Assembly: GCA_021795095.1 (NCBI GenBank)
Contig: JAJYPU010000125.1
Coordinates: 1 to 5,667, forward strand
Direction of reading: 5' to 3'
DNA: 5,667 nt
Source: Actinomycetes bacterium
GTDB taxonomy: Bacteria > Actinomycetota > Acidimicrobiia > Acidimicrobiales > RAAP-2
Shown: positions 1 to 5,465 of the stretch, piece after piece
Numbering within the stretch: position 1 is the stretch's first letter
How the letters are laid out: the number at the start of each line of letters is the position of its first letter
Translations under genes and position numbers: made by a program
The notes under the pieces: generated by a model
Told to the model about the DNA's origin: nothing
The model's database searches: none
Seen by the model: only the letters and a program-made list of their open reading frames with translations

Positions 1-2
1 CA

Positions 3-503
3 AGTTGTTTTGCGAGAAGCGGTCAGGAGTTGGCGAAGCTGCCGCCGCTCCCGAGCGCCGGCGAGGCGGTCGTCGTGATCGGAGACGTGCCCGCCCCTCG
101 GAACGTTGCCTTCACGAACCCGCCCGCGGTTGTCTACATCGCCCGGAGCGCCCCCTGCGGCACGCTGATGAACTCGATGCTGGAGGTCGCGACCGAACAG
201 GTCTCGGTCCCCTGGGCGCCGGACGGACCTCTGCGTGGCTCCGATCTCCACGTCACGGTGAACCCGCCGGCCTGCGGCTGGCTTTCGGGGAGCAGCTCGA
301 GCGGCAACGCGAGGTCGGTGACCGTGTCCATCATCGGACAGATCCCCGAGCAATTGCTCGGAGCGTTCTGTCCTCGTCCCGCAAGCATCAACGAGGTGAT
401 CCACTTGGGACCATCGCGCAGTCCCGGAGCACCGCCACCGCTCGTGACATCGACGACCAAGATTCTGCACGGCCAAACTGGCCCCATCCGCGCGACTCGC
501 TAG
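3..503 (+). CDS. Unrecognised protein, 5'-truncated by the window edge
   Basis: The frame is open from the left edge to a TAG at 501-503 (166 visible residues), so the true start probably lies outside the window. A TTG at 30 is possible, but the purine-rich CAGGAG touches it with no spacing, so I treat the gene as partial. Codon third positions are strongly G/C, and no competing frame looks coding. The visible protein has alternating hydrophobic stretches (for example VVVIGD near residue 25 and VTVSIIG near 108), a Pro/Ser-rich C-terminus and four cysteines (about residues 2, 52, 91 and 123). This would suit a beta-rich exported domain, but the N-terminus that would carry a signal peptide is missing. 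I recognise no family. It lies 33 bases before the 310-residue gene on the same strand and is probably co-transcribed with it. Confidence 0.62.
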   Translation, partial: SCFARSGQELAKLPPLPSAGEAVVVIGDVPAPRNVAFTNPPAVVYIARSAPCGTLMNSMLEVATEQVSVPWAPDGPLRGSDLHVTVNPPACGWLSGSSSSGNARSVTVSIIGQIPEQLLGAFCPRPASINEVIHLGPSRSPGAPPPLVTSTTKILHGQTGPIRATR

Positions 504-512
504 TTCCGGGGC

Positions 513-523
513 GAGGAAGGGAG
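513..523 (+). promoter_or_regulatory. Ribosome binding site for the GTG start at 537
   Basis: The purine run GAGGAAGGGAG lies 13 bases before the GTG at 537, a little far but the only Shine-Dalgarno-like sequence in the 33-base gap. The alternative GTG at 535 is in a frame that stops immediately, so 537 is the supported start. Confidence 0.5.
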
Positions 524-536
524 CAGTCTGACGAGT

Positions 537-1469
537 GTGAATGAGGAATCAGACCACGGCGACGCTGTCGAGGCGCCCTTCAGCGATCTCGAGCGCGAGC
601 AGGCCAAGCTGCGACAGGACATCGACGTCGTGCGCCGTTACGGTGAAGCTCACCTCGACGCGTTTGTCGACTTCTGGCTCGAGCACGAGCCAGAGGTACG
701 CATCGTGGCAGCGTTCGCGGGCGACGACGTCGACGAACACGAAGCGGCGCTCCGACGTCTCGTGACGTATCCGAGCCAGCTCGAGGTCCGCAGGTCCCGC
801 TATGACCGAACCTCCCTCGAAGGGATCCACGCCGAAGTGCGCCGTATGGCAACGACTACCGAGCAGGGATCGATCACGAACTTTGGGATTGTTAAGGGTC
901 ACGTCCAGATCAGTCTCCGAGCTAACCAACTGAAACTGGCACAGGACATCCTCGACTCTTATGGCGACGCCGTCCAACTCACGGTGGGCTTCTTGGGATA
1001 TCCCGATCCGAACTGGTTCGACCCAGACGTGCCGGCACGAAGTCGAGTGGCGCCCCGGCGGTCCCCTCTACTGCCAGACGAGATCCATGTCTCGATCGAC
1101 GAGGGACTAACGGTCAAGACAGGCGAGCACCTCAGGAGCGTTGTCCACATTCACAACGCGGGGCCCACGGAGATCGTGGTCTTGACCAACGGCGCCGTGA
1201 CGGCCTACATCGTCGATCCACAATCTGAGGTCGTGGTTGGGGCGTTTGAATTCGCTCAGACGATGCCGGGCATAGAGTTCCGGATCCCGCCGGACCGCGT
1301 GATCGACGTGCCGCTGCTCGTAGGGACTGCGTCGAGCGATCCTCTTCTTGGCTACGCGACACCTCCCGGCCGGTGGGCTATCGAGATTCACCTCAACCTG
1401 GAGAACAGGGGCATCTTCCGGACTCCACCACTGCCTTTCGATGTCGTCGCTTGGGATCCGCTGATATGA
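537..1469 (+). CDS. Hypothetical cytoplasmic protein with C-terminal beta-sandwich-like domain
   Basis: This 310-residue protein starts at GTG and has strong G/C preference at third codon positions. There is no signal peptide, membrane segment or cysteine, so it is probably cytoplasmic. It appears to have two parts. Residues about 15-155 are charged and helical, and end in a beta-alpha-beta-like pattern (SITNFGIVKGHVQISL, then LAQDILDSYGDAVQLTV) that loosely resembles the small repeated modules of protease prodomains. Residues about 180-305 look like an immunoglobulin-type sandwich: EHLRSVVHIHNAGPTEIVVL, then a Pro-rich IPPDRVIDVPLLVG strand and PPGRWAIEIHL near the end. That resembles BsuPI-like or other extracellular-type sandwich domains, although no export signal is present. 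Function is unknown. It overlaps the next short frame by ATGA and follows the truncated gene by 33 bases, which suggests an operon. The domain comparisons are impressions from pattern, not search results. Confidence 0.85.
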   Translation: MNEESDHGDAVEAPFSDLEREQAKLRQDIDVVRRYGEAHLDAFVDFWLEHEPEVRIVAAFAGDDVDEHEAALRRLVTYPSQLEVRRSRYDRTSLEGIHAEVRRMATTTEQGSITNFGIVKGHVQISLRANQLKLAQDILDSYGDAVQLTVGFLGYPDPNWFDPDVPARSRVAPRRSPLLPDEIHVSIDEGLTVKTGEHLRSVVHIHNAGPTEIVVLTNGAVTAYIVDPQSEVVVGAFEFAQTMPGIEFRIPPDRVIDVPLLVGTASSDPLLGYATPPGRWAIEIHLNLENRGIFRTPPLPFDVVAWDPLI

Positions 1470-1585
1470 GGGTGACTCAGGCCCTCTTGCACCTCACGGA
1501 GGTCCACTGTGTGGTCAACATGCGCGAAATCGTGTGGGGAGACCGAGGGGCGCGTTACCAGAGCCCCGTGGTGGCAAGGCGCTGA
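1466..1585 (+). CDS. Small ORF (39 aa) coupled to the preceding gene
   Basis: The ATG at 1466 overlaps the TGA of the 310-residue gene (ATGA), the usual arrangement for translational coupling. I counted G/C at codon positions 1, 2 and 3 of about 67, 44 and 82 percent over 39 codons. This is the normal signature of coding sequence in a high-GC genome and would be unlikely in a random intergenic stretch. The peptide (starts MRVTQALLHL, ends YQSPVVARR) has one cysteine and no clear signal or membrane segment, and I recognise no family. It could be a genuine small protein or the surviving start of a longer gene cut short before the inverted repeat at 1592-1614. Confidence 0.4.
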   Translation: MRVTQALLHLTEVHCVVNMREIVWGDRGARYQSPVVARR

Positions 1586-1591
1586 GAGTTT

Positions 1592-1614
1592 CGTAAACCC
1601 CCGCCGGGTTTATG
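1592..1614. repeat. Perfect inverted repeat TAAACCC-N5-GGGTTTA
   Basis: TAAACCC at 1594-1600 and GGGTTTA at 1606-1612 are exact reverse complements around the 5-base centre CCGCC. Allowing one G-U pair in RNA, the stem extends to 9 pairs (1592-1614). No T-tract follows on either strand, so it is not a standard rho-independent terminator. It lies 7 bases after the stop of the small ORF and runs into the first ATG of the next ORF. It could be a repressor operator or an RNA hairpin controlling the downstream pair of genes. Confidence 0.5.
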
Positions 1615-1851
1615 GGAGTGGATCCCTCACTTATGACGAGCGGCGTCCTAACGATGAGCATCTTCCCTCTAGGGGATAGTCCGACGCTCGCGCAGTACCC
1701 ATGGGGACACCTGCTTCACCTCCATGGGCTGAATAGTACCGTCACCGTCGAGCGAGACTCGCGAAACGTCGAATACGTTCTCCTAAGGGCCGGACTCCCT
1801 CGAGGAGTCGAGCAAATTGTAGATACCGGGGACAAGGGGATTCGAGCGTGA
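1612..1851 (+). CDS. Hypothetical small protein (up to 79 aa) coupled to the hydrolase
   Basis: The frame runs from ATG 1612 to TGA 1849-1851, which overlaps the GTG of the hydrolase by four bases (GTGA). That overlap is the best sign it is translated. ATG 1633 and ATG 1654 are alternative starts giving 72 or 65 residues. None has a well-placed Shine-Dalgarno, although GGGAG at 1614-1618 lies 14 bases before 1633. Third-position G/C is only about 62 percent, clearly lower than the neighbours, so this may be a more recently acquired or decaying gene. The product is small and soluble, with YPWGHLLHLHG in the middle and a charged C-terminus (VEQIVDTGDKGIRA). There is no cysteine, signal peptide or membrane segment. 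I recognise no family. A role linked to the hydrolase, such as substrate presentation, inhibition or antidote, is conceivable from position only. Confidence 0.5.
   Translation: MGVDPSLMTSGVLTMSIFPLGDSPTLAQYPWGHLLHLHGLNSTVTVERDSRNVEYVLLRAGLPRGVEQIVDTGDKGIRA
1834..1840 (+). promoter_or_regulatory. Ribosome binding site for the alpha/beta hydrolase
   Basis: AAGGGGA lies 7 bases before the GTG at 1848, inside the end of the preceding ORF. This good spacing fixes the hydrolase start at 1848. Confidence 0.65.
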
Positions 1852-2408
1852 GTGAGTACGTCGATTGGCCGGTCGAGATCGATGACGAGGCTGGACTCGC
1901 AGTCCTCCTTCCGGGCCGGAACTATCCGGCGACGATGCCCTTACTCACCTTCGCGGGCGAGGCGGCGGCTCAGCGTAGGTGGCGCGTGCGCGCGGTGTCG
2001 TGGCGTGCACCAGAAACGGACGGCATCGCAATGATTGACTGGGTGGGCAGTCAACTGATGGAGGCAGTCGGGACGTTCGACGGTCGAGTGCTGGTCATCG
2101 GGAAATCGCTCGGCACCTGCAGCGCGAAGTACGCATCCCTGCACAGCTACGACGCAATCTGGCTGACCCCACTGCTGCACCTAACCGACGTCGTCGACGC
2201 GATGACTCACAACTCGGGCCGACAGTTACTGATCGGCGGGTCTCGAGATCCGGCGTGGGACCGAAACGTCGCGCACACGGTCGGCGGGGACGTCATCGAG
2301 ATTGAAGGCGGGGACCACGGAATGTTCACCCACGACGCGGTGCGAAGCGCGGAGCTGCACGTCGAGGTCACCCGAGCGATTGACCAGTGGCTCCAAGCCT
2401 TGCCGTGA
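1848..2408 (+). CDS. Small alpha/beta hydrolase
   Basis: This 186-residue protein starts at GTG 1848 behind a good Shine-Dalgarno and overlaps the upstream ORF. The order of motifs matches the alpha/beta hydrolase fold. LAVLLPGRNY (residues 17-26) is the strand and loop that usually forms the oxyanion hole. VLVIGKSLGT (81-90) is the nucleophile elbow, G-x-S-x-G, with Ser87. LLIGGSRDPAWD (127-138) carries the acid, most likely Asp134, and IEGGDHGMF (152-160) carries the catalytic His157. The complete triad argues for an active serine hydrolase. At under 190 residues it lacks a sizeable cap domain, as in compact esterase/dienelactone-hydrolase-like members, so the substrate cannot be predicted. 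There is no signal peptide, so it should be cytoplasmic. The C-terminus (RAIDQWLQALP) ends as is usual for the fold, which argues against truncation. Confidence 0.9.
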   Translation: MSEYVDWPVEIDDEAGLAVLLPGRNYPATMPLLTFAGEAAAQRRWRVRAVSWRAPETDGIAMIDWVGSQLMEAVGTFDGRVLVIGKSLGTCSAKYASLHSYDAIWLTPLLHLTDVVDAMTHNSGRQLLIGGSRDPAWDRNVAHTVGGDVIEIEGGDHGMFTHDAVRSAELHVEVTRAIDQWLQALP

Positions 2409-2520
2409 GGCGATTCGACTGATCGCCCTCGACGGCGACTTCGGTGCTGAACCTGACGAGGTCGAGTTCGCTATCGACGACTCGGTCACTAGGTCGGTGG
2501 CACACGAGGGTTTGACGTGA
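2380..2520 (+). CDS. Possible small ORF or gene remnant after the hydrolase
   Basis: A frame different from the hydrolase continues to TGA 2518-2520. The nearest in-frame start is TTG 2380, inside the hydrolase end (46 residues), with a weak GAGG at 2364-2367. Beyond the hydrolase stop, 37 codons show G/C of about 70, 41 and 73 percent at positions 1, 2 and 3, a coding-like pattern. The peptide there (REAIRLIALDGDFGAEPDEV, then a short acidic tail) has a protein-like composition. I recognise no family and no strong start exists, so a decayed 3' fragment of a lost gene is as likely as a real small protein. Confidence 0.25.
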   Translation: MTSGSKPCREAIRLIALDGDFGAEPDEVEFAIDDSVTRSVAHEGLT

Positions 2521-2617
2521 CGTGAAATCGACCGGTCACCCTCGGGCCATGGGTAGGAGTCGATGGGCGACCTTGCGCCGTTTCGACGTCGCGGTTGCAA
2601 GTTCGCGATCACGGCCA

Positions 2618-2660
2618 CAAAAAGACGCCTGCGCGCCGGGCTCGATGGCCCGGCGCGCAG
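2618..2660 (-). terminator. Rho-independent terminator of the secreted-protein gene
   Basis: CTGCGCGCCGGGC at 2629-2641 pairs perfectly with GCCCGGCGCGCAG at 2648-2660 around a 6-base loop (13 base pairs, nearly all G-C). Read on the minus strand, the stem is followed four bases later by TTTTT (AAAAA at 2619-2623 on the plus strand). It begins 18 bases after the stop codon at 2679. No T-tract follows on the plus side, so its direction is minus, although the stem could also slow plus-strand transcription from the hydrolase side. Confidence 0.88.
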
Positions 2661-2678
2661 TCGTAGGTACTAGGTGGC

Positions 2679-3053
2679 CTACGCCGTGATGCTGGTCGCG
2701 CGAATCACCGAACTGGTCTTGCCGAGCTCGACGCCTTTGACAGTGACGTTCTTTCCCTTAACGAGCGACGCCGCGGTGCCCCCAGTGATTGAGGTCTTCG
2801 CGGTGAAGCTGACGCGGTACGTCTTGGTGCCGACCTTGAACCAGAAGGCGTACTTCGTGGCCTCGGCCTTCACAATGGTGCCCGAGAGGGACACGGCCGG
2901 CTTCGCGACCGGCGCGTGCTTCTTAGCGGCGGTCTTCGCGTGCTTGACCGTGGTGGTGGTCGCAGCGCTCGCGGTCGTGGCGAGCGCCGTCGCCCCGACT
3001 GTGCCAATCGAAAGTACGGCTGGCAGGACAATCTTGGCAAACTTGGTGTTCAT
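2679..3053 (-). CDS. Small secreted protein with Lys/Ala/Thr linker and beta-rich (DUF5666/OB-like) domain
   Basis: This 124-residue protein has an ATG start and a strong AGGAG six bases upstream. Residues 1-30 form a classical Sec signal peptide: basic MNTKFAK, a hydrophobic core to about residue 25, and an ASA-A cleavage site after residue 30. The following 24 residues are rich in Thr, Ala and Lys with His (KHAKTAAKKHAPVAKP), a positively charged linker that could contact the cell wall or other anionic polymer. Residues 55-124 alternate hydrophobic and polar (SGTIVKAEATKYAFWFKVG, KTYRVSFTAKTSITGG, GKNVTVKGVELG), a small beta-barrel pattern like DUF5666/OB-type exported domains. There are no cysteines and no LPxTG or membrane anchor, so it is expected to be released or loosely wall-bound. 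It lies downstream of the two-component system on the same strand and carries a candidate regulator-binding site upstream. The fold assignment is by pattern only. Confidence 0.85.
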   Translation of the reverse strand: MNTKFAKIVLPAVLSIGTVGATALATTASAATTTTVKHAKTAAKKHAPVAKPAVSLSGTIVKAEATKYAFWFKVGTKTYRVSFTAKTSITGGTAASLVKGKNVTVKGVELGKTSSVIRATSITA

Positions 3054-3059
3054 GGTGGT

Positions 3060-3064
3060 CTCCT
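3060..3064 (-). promoter_or_regulatory. Ribosome binding site of the secreted-protein gene
   Basis: On the minus strand AGGAG is followed by six bases and then ATG, an optimal arrangement that confirms the start at 3053. Confidence 0.8.
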
Positions 3065-3206
3065 AATGGTCTCGATGTTGGTGGTCGTCACCGGCCCCCC
3101 GCGGTGGGGTCGAATGAACGCTCGCTTCGACGGTAACGGTGTGAACACTCTGGTGAGGACGCAGATTTGTCCAAGAAATGGCAAAGGTTTCCGACGTGGG
3201 GTGAAT

Positions 3207-3245
3207 CCTCATCGTCCTCTTACGCGCTTCTCACCGACCTCTCAC
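3207..3245 (-). promoter_or_regulatory. Candidate response-regulator binding site: hexamers at 11-base period
   Basis: Read on the plus strand, TCTCAC at 3240-3245, TCTCAC at 3229-3234 and TCTTAC at 3218-3223 are spaced exactly 11 bases apart. A weaker CCTCAT occurs one more period away at 3207-3212. On the minus strand these read GTGAGA, GTGAGA, GTAAGA and ATGAGG. Tandem direct repeats with an 11-base period are what dimers of OmpR/PhoB-family regulators bind, and the adjacent operon encodes such a regulator. The site lies about 150 bases upstream of the secreted-protein start and just beyond the kinase stop. A promoter between the repeats and that start is likely, but its -10 and -35 elements are weak by eye, as expected if activation is needed. 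Confidence 0.5.
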
Positions 3246-3267
3246 GAAGTGGCTGGGGCCTCGCTGT

Positions 3268-4638
3268 CTAGACGCGCTGCAAACTGATCGTCGCGTCGAT
3301 TCCGTGGCCCGGTGCCGCGCGAAGCTCGATCGTCCCGGCCGAGAGACGCACGAGCTGGTCGGCGATGGCGAGACCGAGACCCGAACCCTCCGCGTGATTG
3401 TCACGTCCACGCCAGAAGCGTTGCAGTGCGTGATGGCGATCCTCGTCGCTCAAGCCCACGCCCGAGTCGATGACGTGCAGCTCGCCGACGGCTCCGACTG
3501 CGCGCGTCTCCACGGAGATCCGTCCCCCCGGCTCCGTCGCGTCGAAGGCGTTGGAGAGCAGGTTGTCGACCACCTGTTCGATGACGCCGGTCATGGCGAG
3601 GACCTCCAGTGACGCGCTCGCCGAGGCGACCAGGGTGAGACCCCGCTCTTCAGCGAGGGGACGCCAAAAGGCGACGCGCGACTGTGCGACGAGTGCGAGA
3701 TCAACGGGAACGAGCAGGGGCTCGCGAGACTCGTTTCGCGCCAGTTCGAGGAGTGACTCGACCAACCACCGAAGCCGGCTGACCTCGGAGAGTGCGGGCT
3801 CGAAGGCGGCGGGCGTAATTGGTCCGTCGCCTTCTTGCAGGTTCTCGAGCTGGATCTGCAACGCAGTGAGTGGCGTTCGCAGCTGGTGTGACGCATCGGC
3901 GACGAAGGAACGTTGCGCCTCGAGCGCGTCAACGAGCCGAGATGACATCGCGTTGATCGACTCCGCGAGTCGACGAAGCTCTTCGGGTCCCTCGTCGACG
4001 GGGGCCCGAACGCGTAGTTGTCCACTTGCGAGCGCTTCGACGGCGCGGCCGATGTTGCGTAGTGGGCGCGTGAGCGACGTGGACAGGAGAAAGCCGAATG
4101 CGACCGCGGCCGCAAGCATGACCAGACCGTAGATCGCGAGGTTGAACCAGTTGCTGTGCACCACCCGCGTCACGACGGTAACGGGGAACGTCACAACGAG
4201 GATCACGGTGCTGAGGCGTCGGGCGGCCACCGCGTCGAGGGGCAGACGCATCGCGACGTAGTACTGGGCACCCTCGATCGAGGATCGCGGGATTACGCCC
4301 GAGAGTTGGACCCTCCCCACACGCTGGACGATGCCGGCGATCTCCTGGTCGCCCGCCTGGCTCTGCTTGGACGCAATGAGCGTCTTTGCACCCTCGAGGA
4401 CCAGGATCTGGCGACCCGTGGTGCGCGAGTAGGTTCGCGCGACGCGCGTGGCCTGGCCGATGCGATTGCGACCAATGTCGTTGGCGAGCACGGTTGCGAG
4501 GGCACTCGTGTCTCGTCGTAGGGCAACGAGGGTGGAAGAGCGGGCGTTCGAGTTCAGTGTGTAGCCAACCGGAATGACGAGCAGCGCCATCGCGACGACT
4601 GCAAAAAGGAGGAACCCGAGCAGGAGGCGGCGTCTCAC
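3268..4638 (-). CDS. Sensor histidine kinase of a two-component system
   Basis: This 456-residue kinase senses a signal outside the membrane and phosphorylates the regulator encoded just upstream. Domains in order: TM1 at about residues 5-27; an extracytoplasmic sensor region of about 140 residues with no recognised fold; TM2 at about 168-188; and HAMP at about 189-240. The dimerisation/phosphoacceptor domain has the H-box FVADASHQLRTPLTALQ with His251. The ATP-binding domain has the N-box VVDNLLSNAFDAT (Asn359), the G1 box DSGVGL (from Asp391), the F box RFWRG and the G2 box GSGLGLAI (418-425). All catalytic motifs are intact. The GTG start overlaps the regulator's TGA (GTGA) and has no clear Shine-Dalgarno of its own, so translation is probably coupled. 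The architecture is that of classical EnvZ/PhoR-type kinases. The input signal cannot be read from the sequence. Confidence 0.96.
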   Translation of the reverse strand: MRRRLLLGFLLFAVVAMALLVIPVGYTLNSNARSSTLVALRRDTSALATVLANDIGRNRIGQATRVARTYSRTTGRQILVLEGAKTLIASKQSQAGDQEIAGIVQRVGRVQLSGVIPRSSIEGAQYYVAMRLPLDAVAARRLSTVILVVTFPVTVVTRVVHSNWFNLAIYGLVMLAAAVAFGFLLSTSLTRPLRNIGRAVEALASGQLRVRAPVDEGPEELRRLAESINAMSSRLVDALEAQRSFVADASHQLRTPLTALQIQLENLQEGDGPITPAAFEPALSEVSRLRWLVESLLELARNESREPLLVPVDLALVAQSRVAFWRPLAEERGLTLVASASASLEVLAMTGVIEQVVDNLLSNAFDATEPGGRISVETRAVGAVGELHVIDSGVGLSDEDRHHALQRFWRGRDNHAEGSGLGLAIADQLVRLSAGTIELRAAPGHGIDATISLQRV

Positions 4639-5291
4639 GAGTCGACGACGAGGCGAAAGCCGATGCCCCGGTGGGTCTCAATGAGATCGGCCTGGTCGAG
4701 CTTGCGTCGCAGGGAGGCGACGTGGACGTCGATCATCTTCCTAGATCCGAACCAGTTGGGGCCCCACACCGCGTTGAGGAGCTCCTGTCGCGTGACGACC
4801 GCGCCGGGGTCGCGCGCCAGGTACTCGAGAATCGCGTACTCCTTCGGGGTGCACGCGATGTCGACGTCATTGACGCTCACCGTGCGGGTGCGCCGATCGA
4901 TCGTCACCGCGTTGAGGCGCTGCGGTCGCTGCTCGCTATCCGGGGAAGTACGTCGGAGCACGGCGTTGATACGCGCGATCAATTCACGAAGGCCGAAGGG
5001 TTTGACCACGTAATCGTCCGCGCCGAGGTCGAGACCGGCGATGCGCTCGTCTTCAGCGCCGCGCGCCGTGACCATGATGATGGGAGCGTTCGACGCCTCC
5101 CGCAGACGCTGGAAGAGCTCGAGGCCGTCACAGTCGGGTAGTCCGAGGTCGAGCAAGATAAAGTCCGCCGGCAGTTCCCGAAGGGCCCGCGCCCCGTCGG
5201 CCGCGCGCACGGGACTGAACCCCTCACGGGTTAGGCCCGTGACGAGAGCCGAGGCGATCGCCTCGTCGTCCTCGATGACCAGAATGCGCAT
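4635..5291 (-). CDS. OmpR/PhoB-family response regulator
   Basis: This 218-residue DNA-binding regulator is the partner of the overlapping kinase. The receiver domain (1-115) shows the acidic pair Asp8-Asp9, the phosphoacceptor Asp48 in FILLDLGLPD, Thr75 in IIMVTARG, and Lys97 in DDYVVKPFG. The winged-helix domain (about 125-216) contains CTPKEYAILEYLARDPG, a TRQELLNAVWG helix, the recognition helix RKMIDVHVASLRRKL and the final wing IETHRGIGFRLV. All signature residues are present, so it should be phosphorylation-controlled and bind tandem repeats as a dimer. No Shine-Dalgarno precedes the ATG. Instead GATAAT lies five bases upstream, suggesting leaderless transcription. Likely target sites are the 11-base-period repeats at 3207-3245 and possibly its own divergent promoter region. 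Confidence 0.97.
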   Translation of the reverse strand: MRILVIEDDEAIASALVTGLTREGFSPVRAADGARALRELPADFILLDLGLPDCDGLELFQRLREASNAPIIMVTARGAEDERIAGLDLGADDYVVKPFGLRELIARINAVLRRTSPDSEQRPQRLNAVTIDRRTRTVSVNDVDIACTPKEYAILEYLARDPGAVVTRQELLNAVWGPNWFGSRKMIDVHVASLRRKLDQADLIETHRGIGFRLVVDS

Positions 5292-5296
5292 GACTC

Positions 5297-5302
5297 ATTA
5301 TC
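5297..5302 (-). promoter_or_regulatory. Candidate -10 element for the two-component operon
   Basis: GATAAT (ATTATC on the plus strand) differs from TATAAT at one base and ends five bases before the ATG at 5291. Transcription would then begin at or next to the start codon, giving a leaderless mRNA, which agrees with the absence of a Shine-Dalgarno. No convincing -35 hexamer is visible 16-18 bases upstream. Confidence 0.42.
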
Positions 5303-5453
5303 GTTGGCGCTCGCCGATCCAGAACGGTGGCCAGTGTGGGCCGCGCGAGTGTCAGCGACCGGACGCGATCAACTGCTACGACTGGCGCCGAGAGTGGCGC
5401 CCAGGGATCACGCGGTCCGAACCCGCGACCGTGTATCGACGCGTCGCCGGAAC

Positions 5454-5459
5454 GATACT
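5454..5459 (+). promoter_or_regulatory. Candidate -10 element for the divergent exported-protein gene
   Basis: GATACT lies six bases before the GTG at 5466, again placing the expected transcription start at the start codon. No Shine-Dalgarno is present and the -35 region is weak. The similarity to the promoter of the facing operon is the main support. Confidence 0.35.
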
Positions 5460-5465
5460 GGGTCC

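Noticed and set aside
5..544. 179-codon plus-strand frame overlapping the left-edge gene
   Set aside because: Arg-rich low-complexity translation typical of an off-frame read in GC-rich DNA. The frame ending at 503 has the better codon signature.
2226..2618. 130-codon minus-strand ORF opposite the hydrolase end
   Set aside because: It reaches the base of the terminator and runs antisense to the catalytic-motif part of the hydrolase. No ribosome site or recognisable domain.
2562..2672. 36-codon frame behind a TAGGAG sequence
   Set aside because: It reads straight through the terminator stem and is Arg-rich. The ribosome site is only three bases from the ATG.
2674..3066. 130-codon plus-strand ORF opposite the secreted protein
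   Set aside because: Hydrophobic translation arises from reading the signal peptide and Lys/Ala codons backwards. The minus-strand gene has a ribosome site, signal peptide and terminator.
3265..3272. GTCTAGAC palindrome at the kinase stop codon
   Set aside because: Eight bases only, overlapping the coding end. No second copy or functional context.
3470..4132. 220-codon plus-strand ORF antisense to the sensor kinase
   Set aside because: Ser/Arg/Thr-rich translation opposite an intact, motif-complete kinase; a shadow frame.
3929..4681. 250-codon minus-strand ORF across the kinase-regulator junction
   Set aside because: Arg/Pro/His-rich off-frame translation. The kinase and regulator frames explain this DNA completely.
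5384..5401. GGCGCC-N6-GGCGCC between the divergent genes as an operator
   Set aside because: Each half is itself palindromic and such GC hexamers are common in this sequence. Extension of the stem needs a bulged base, so the support is too weak.
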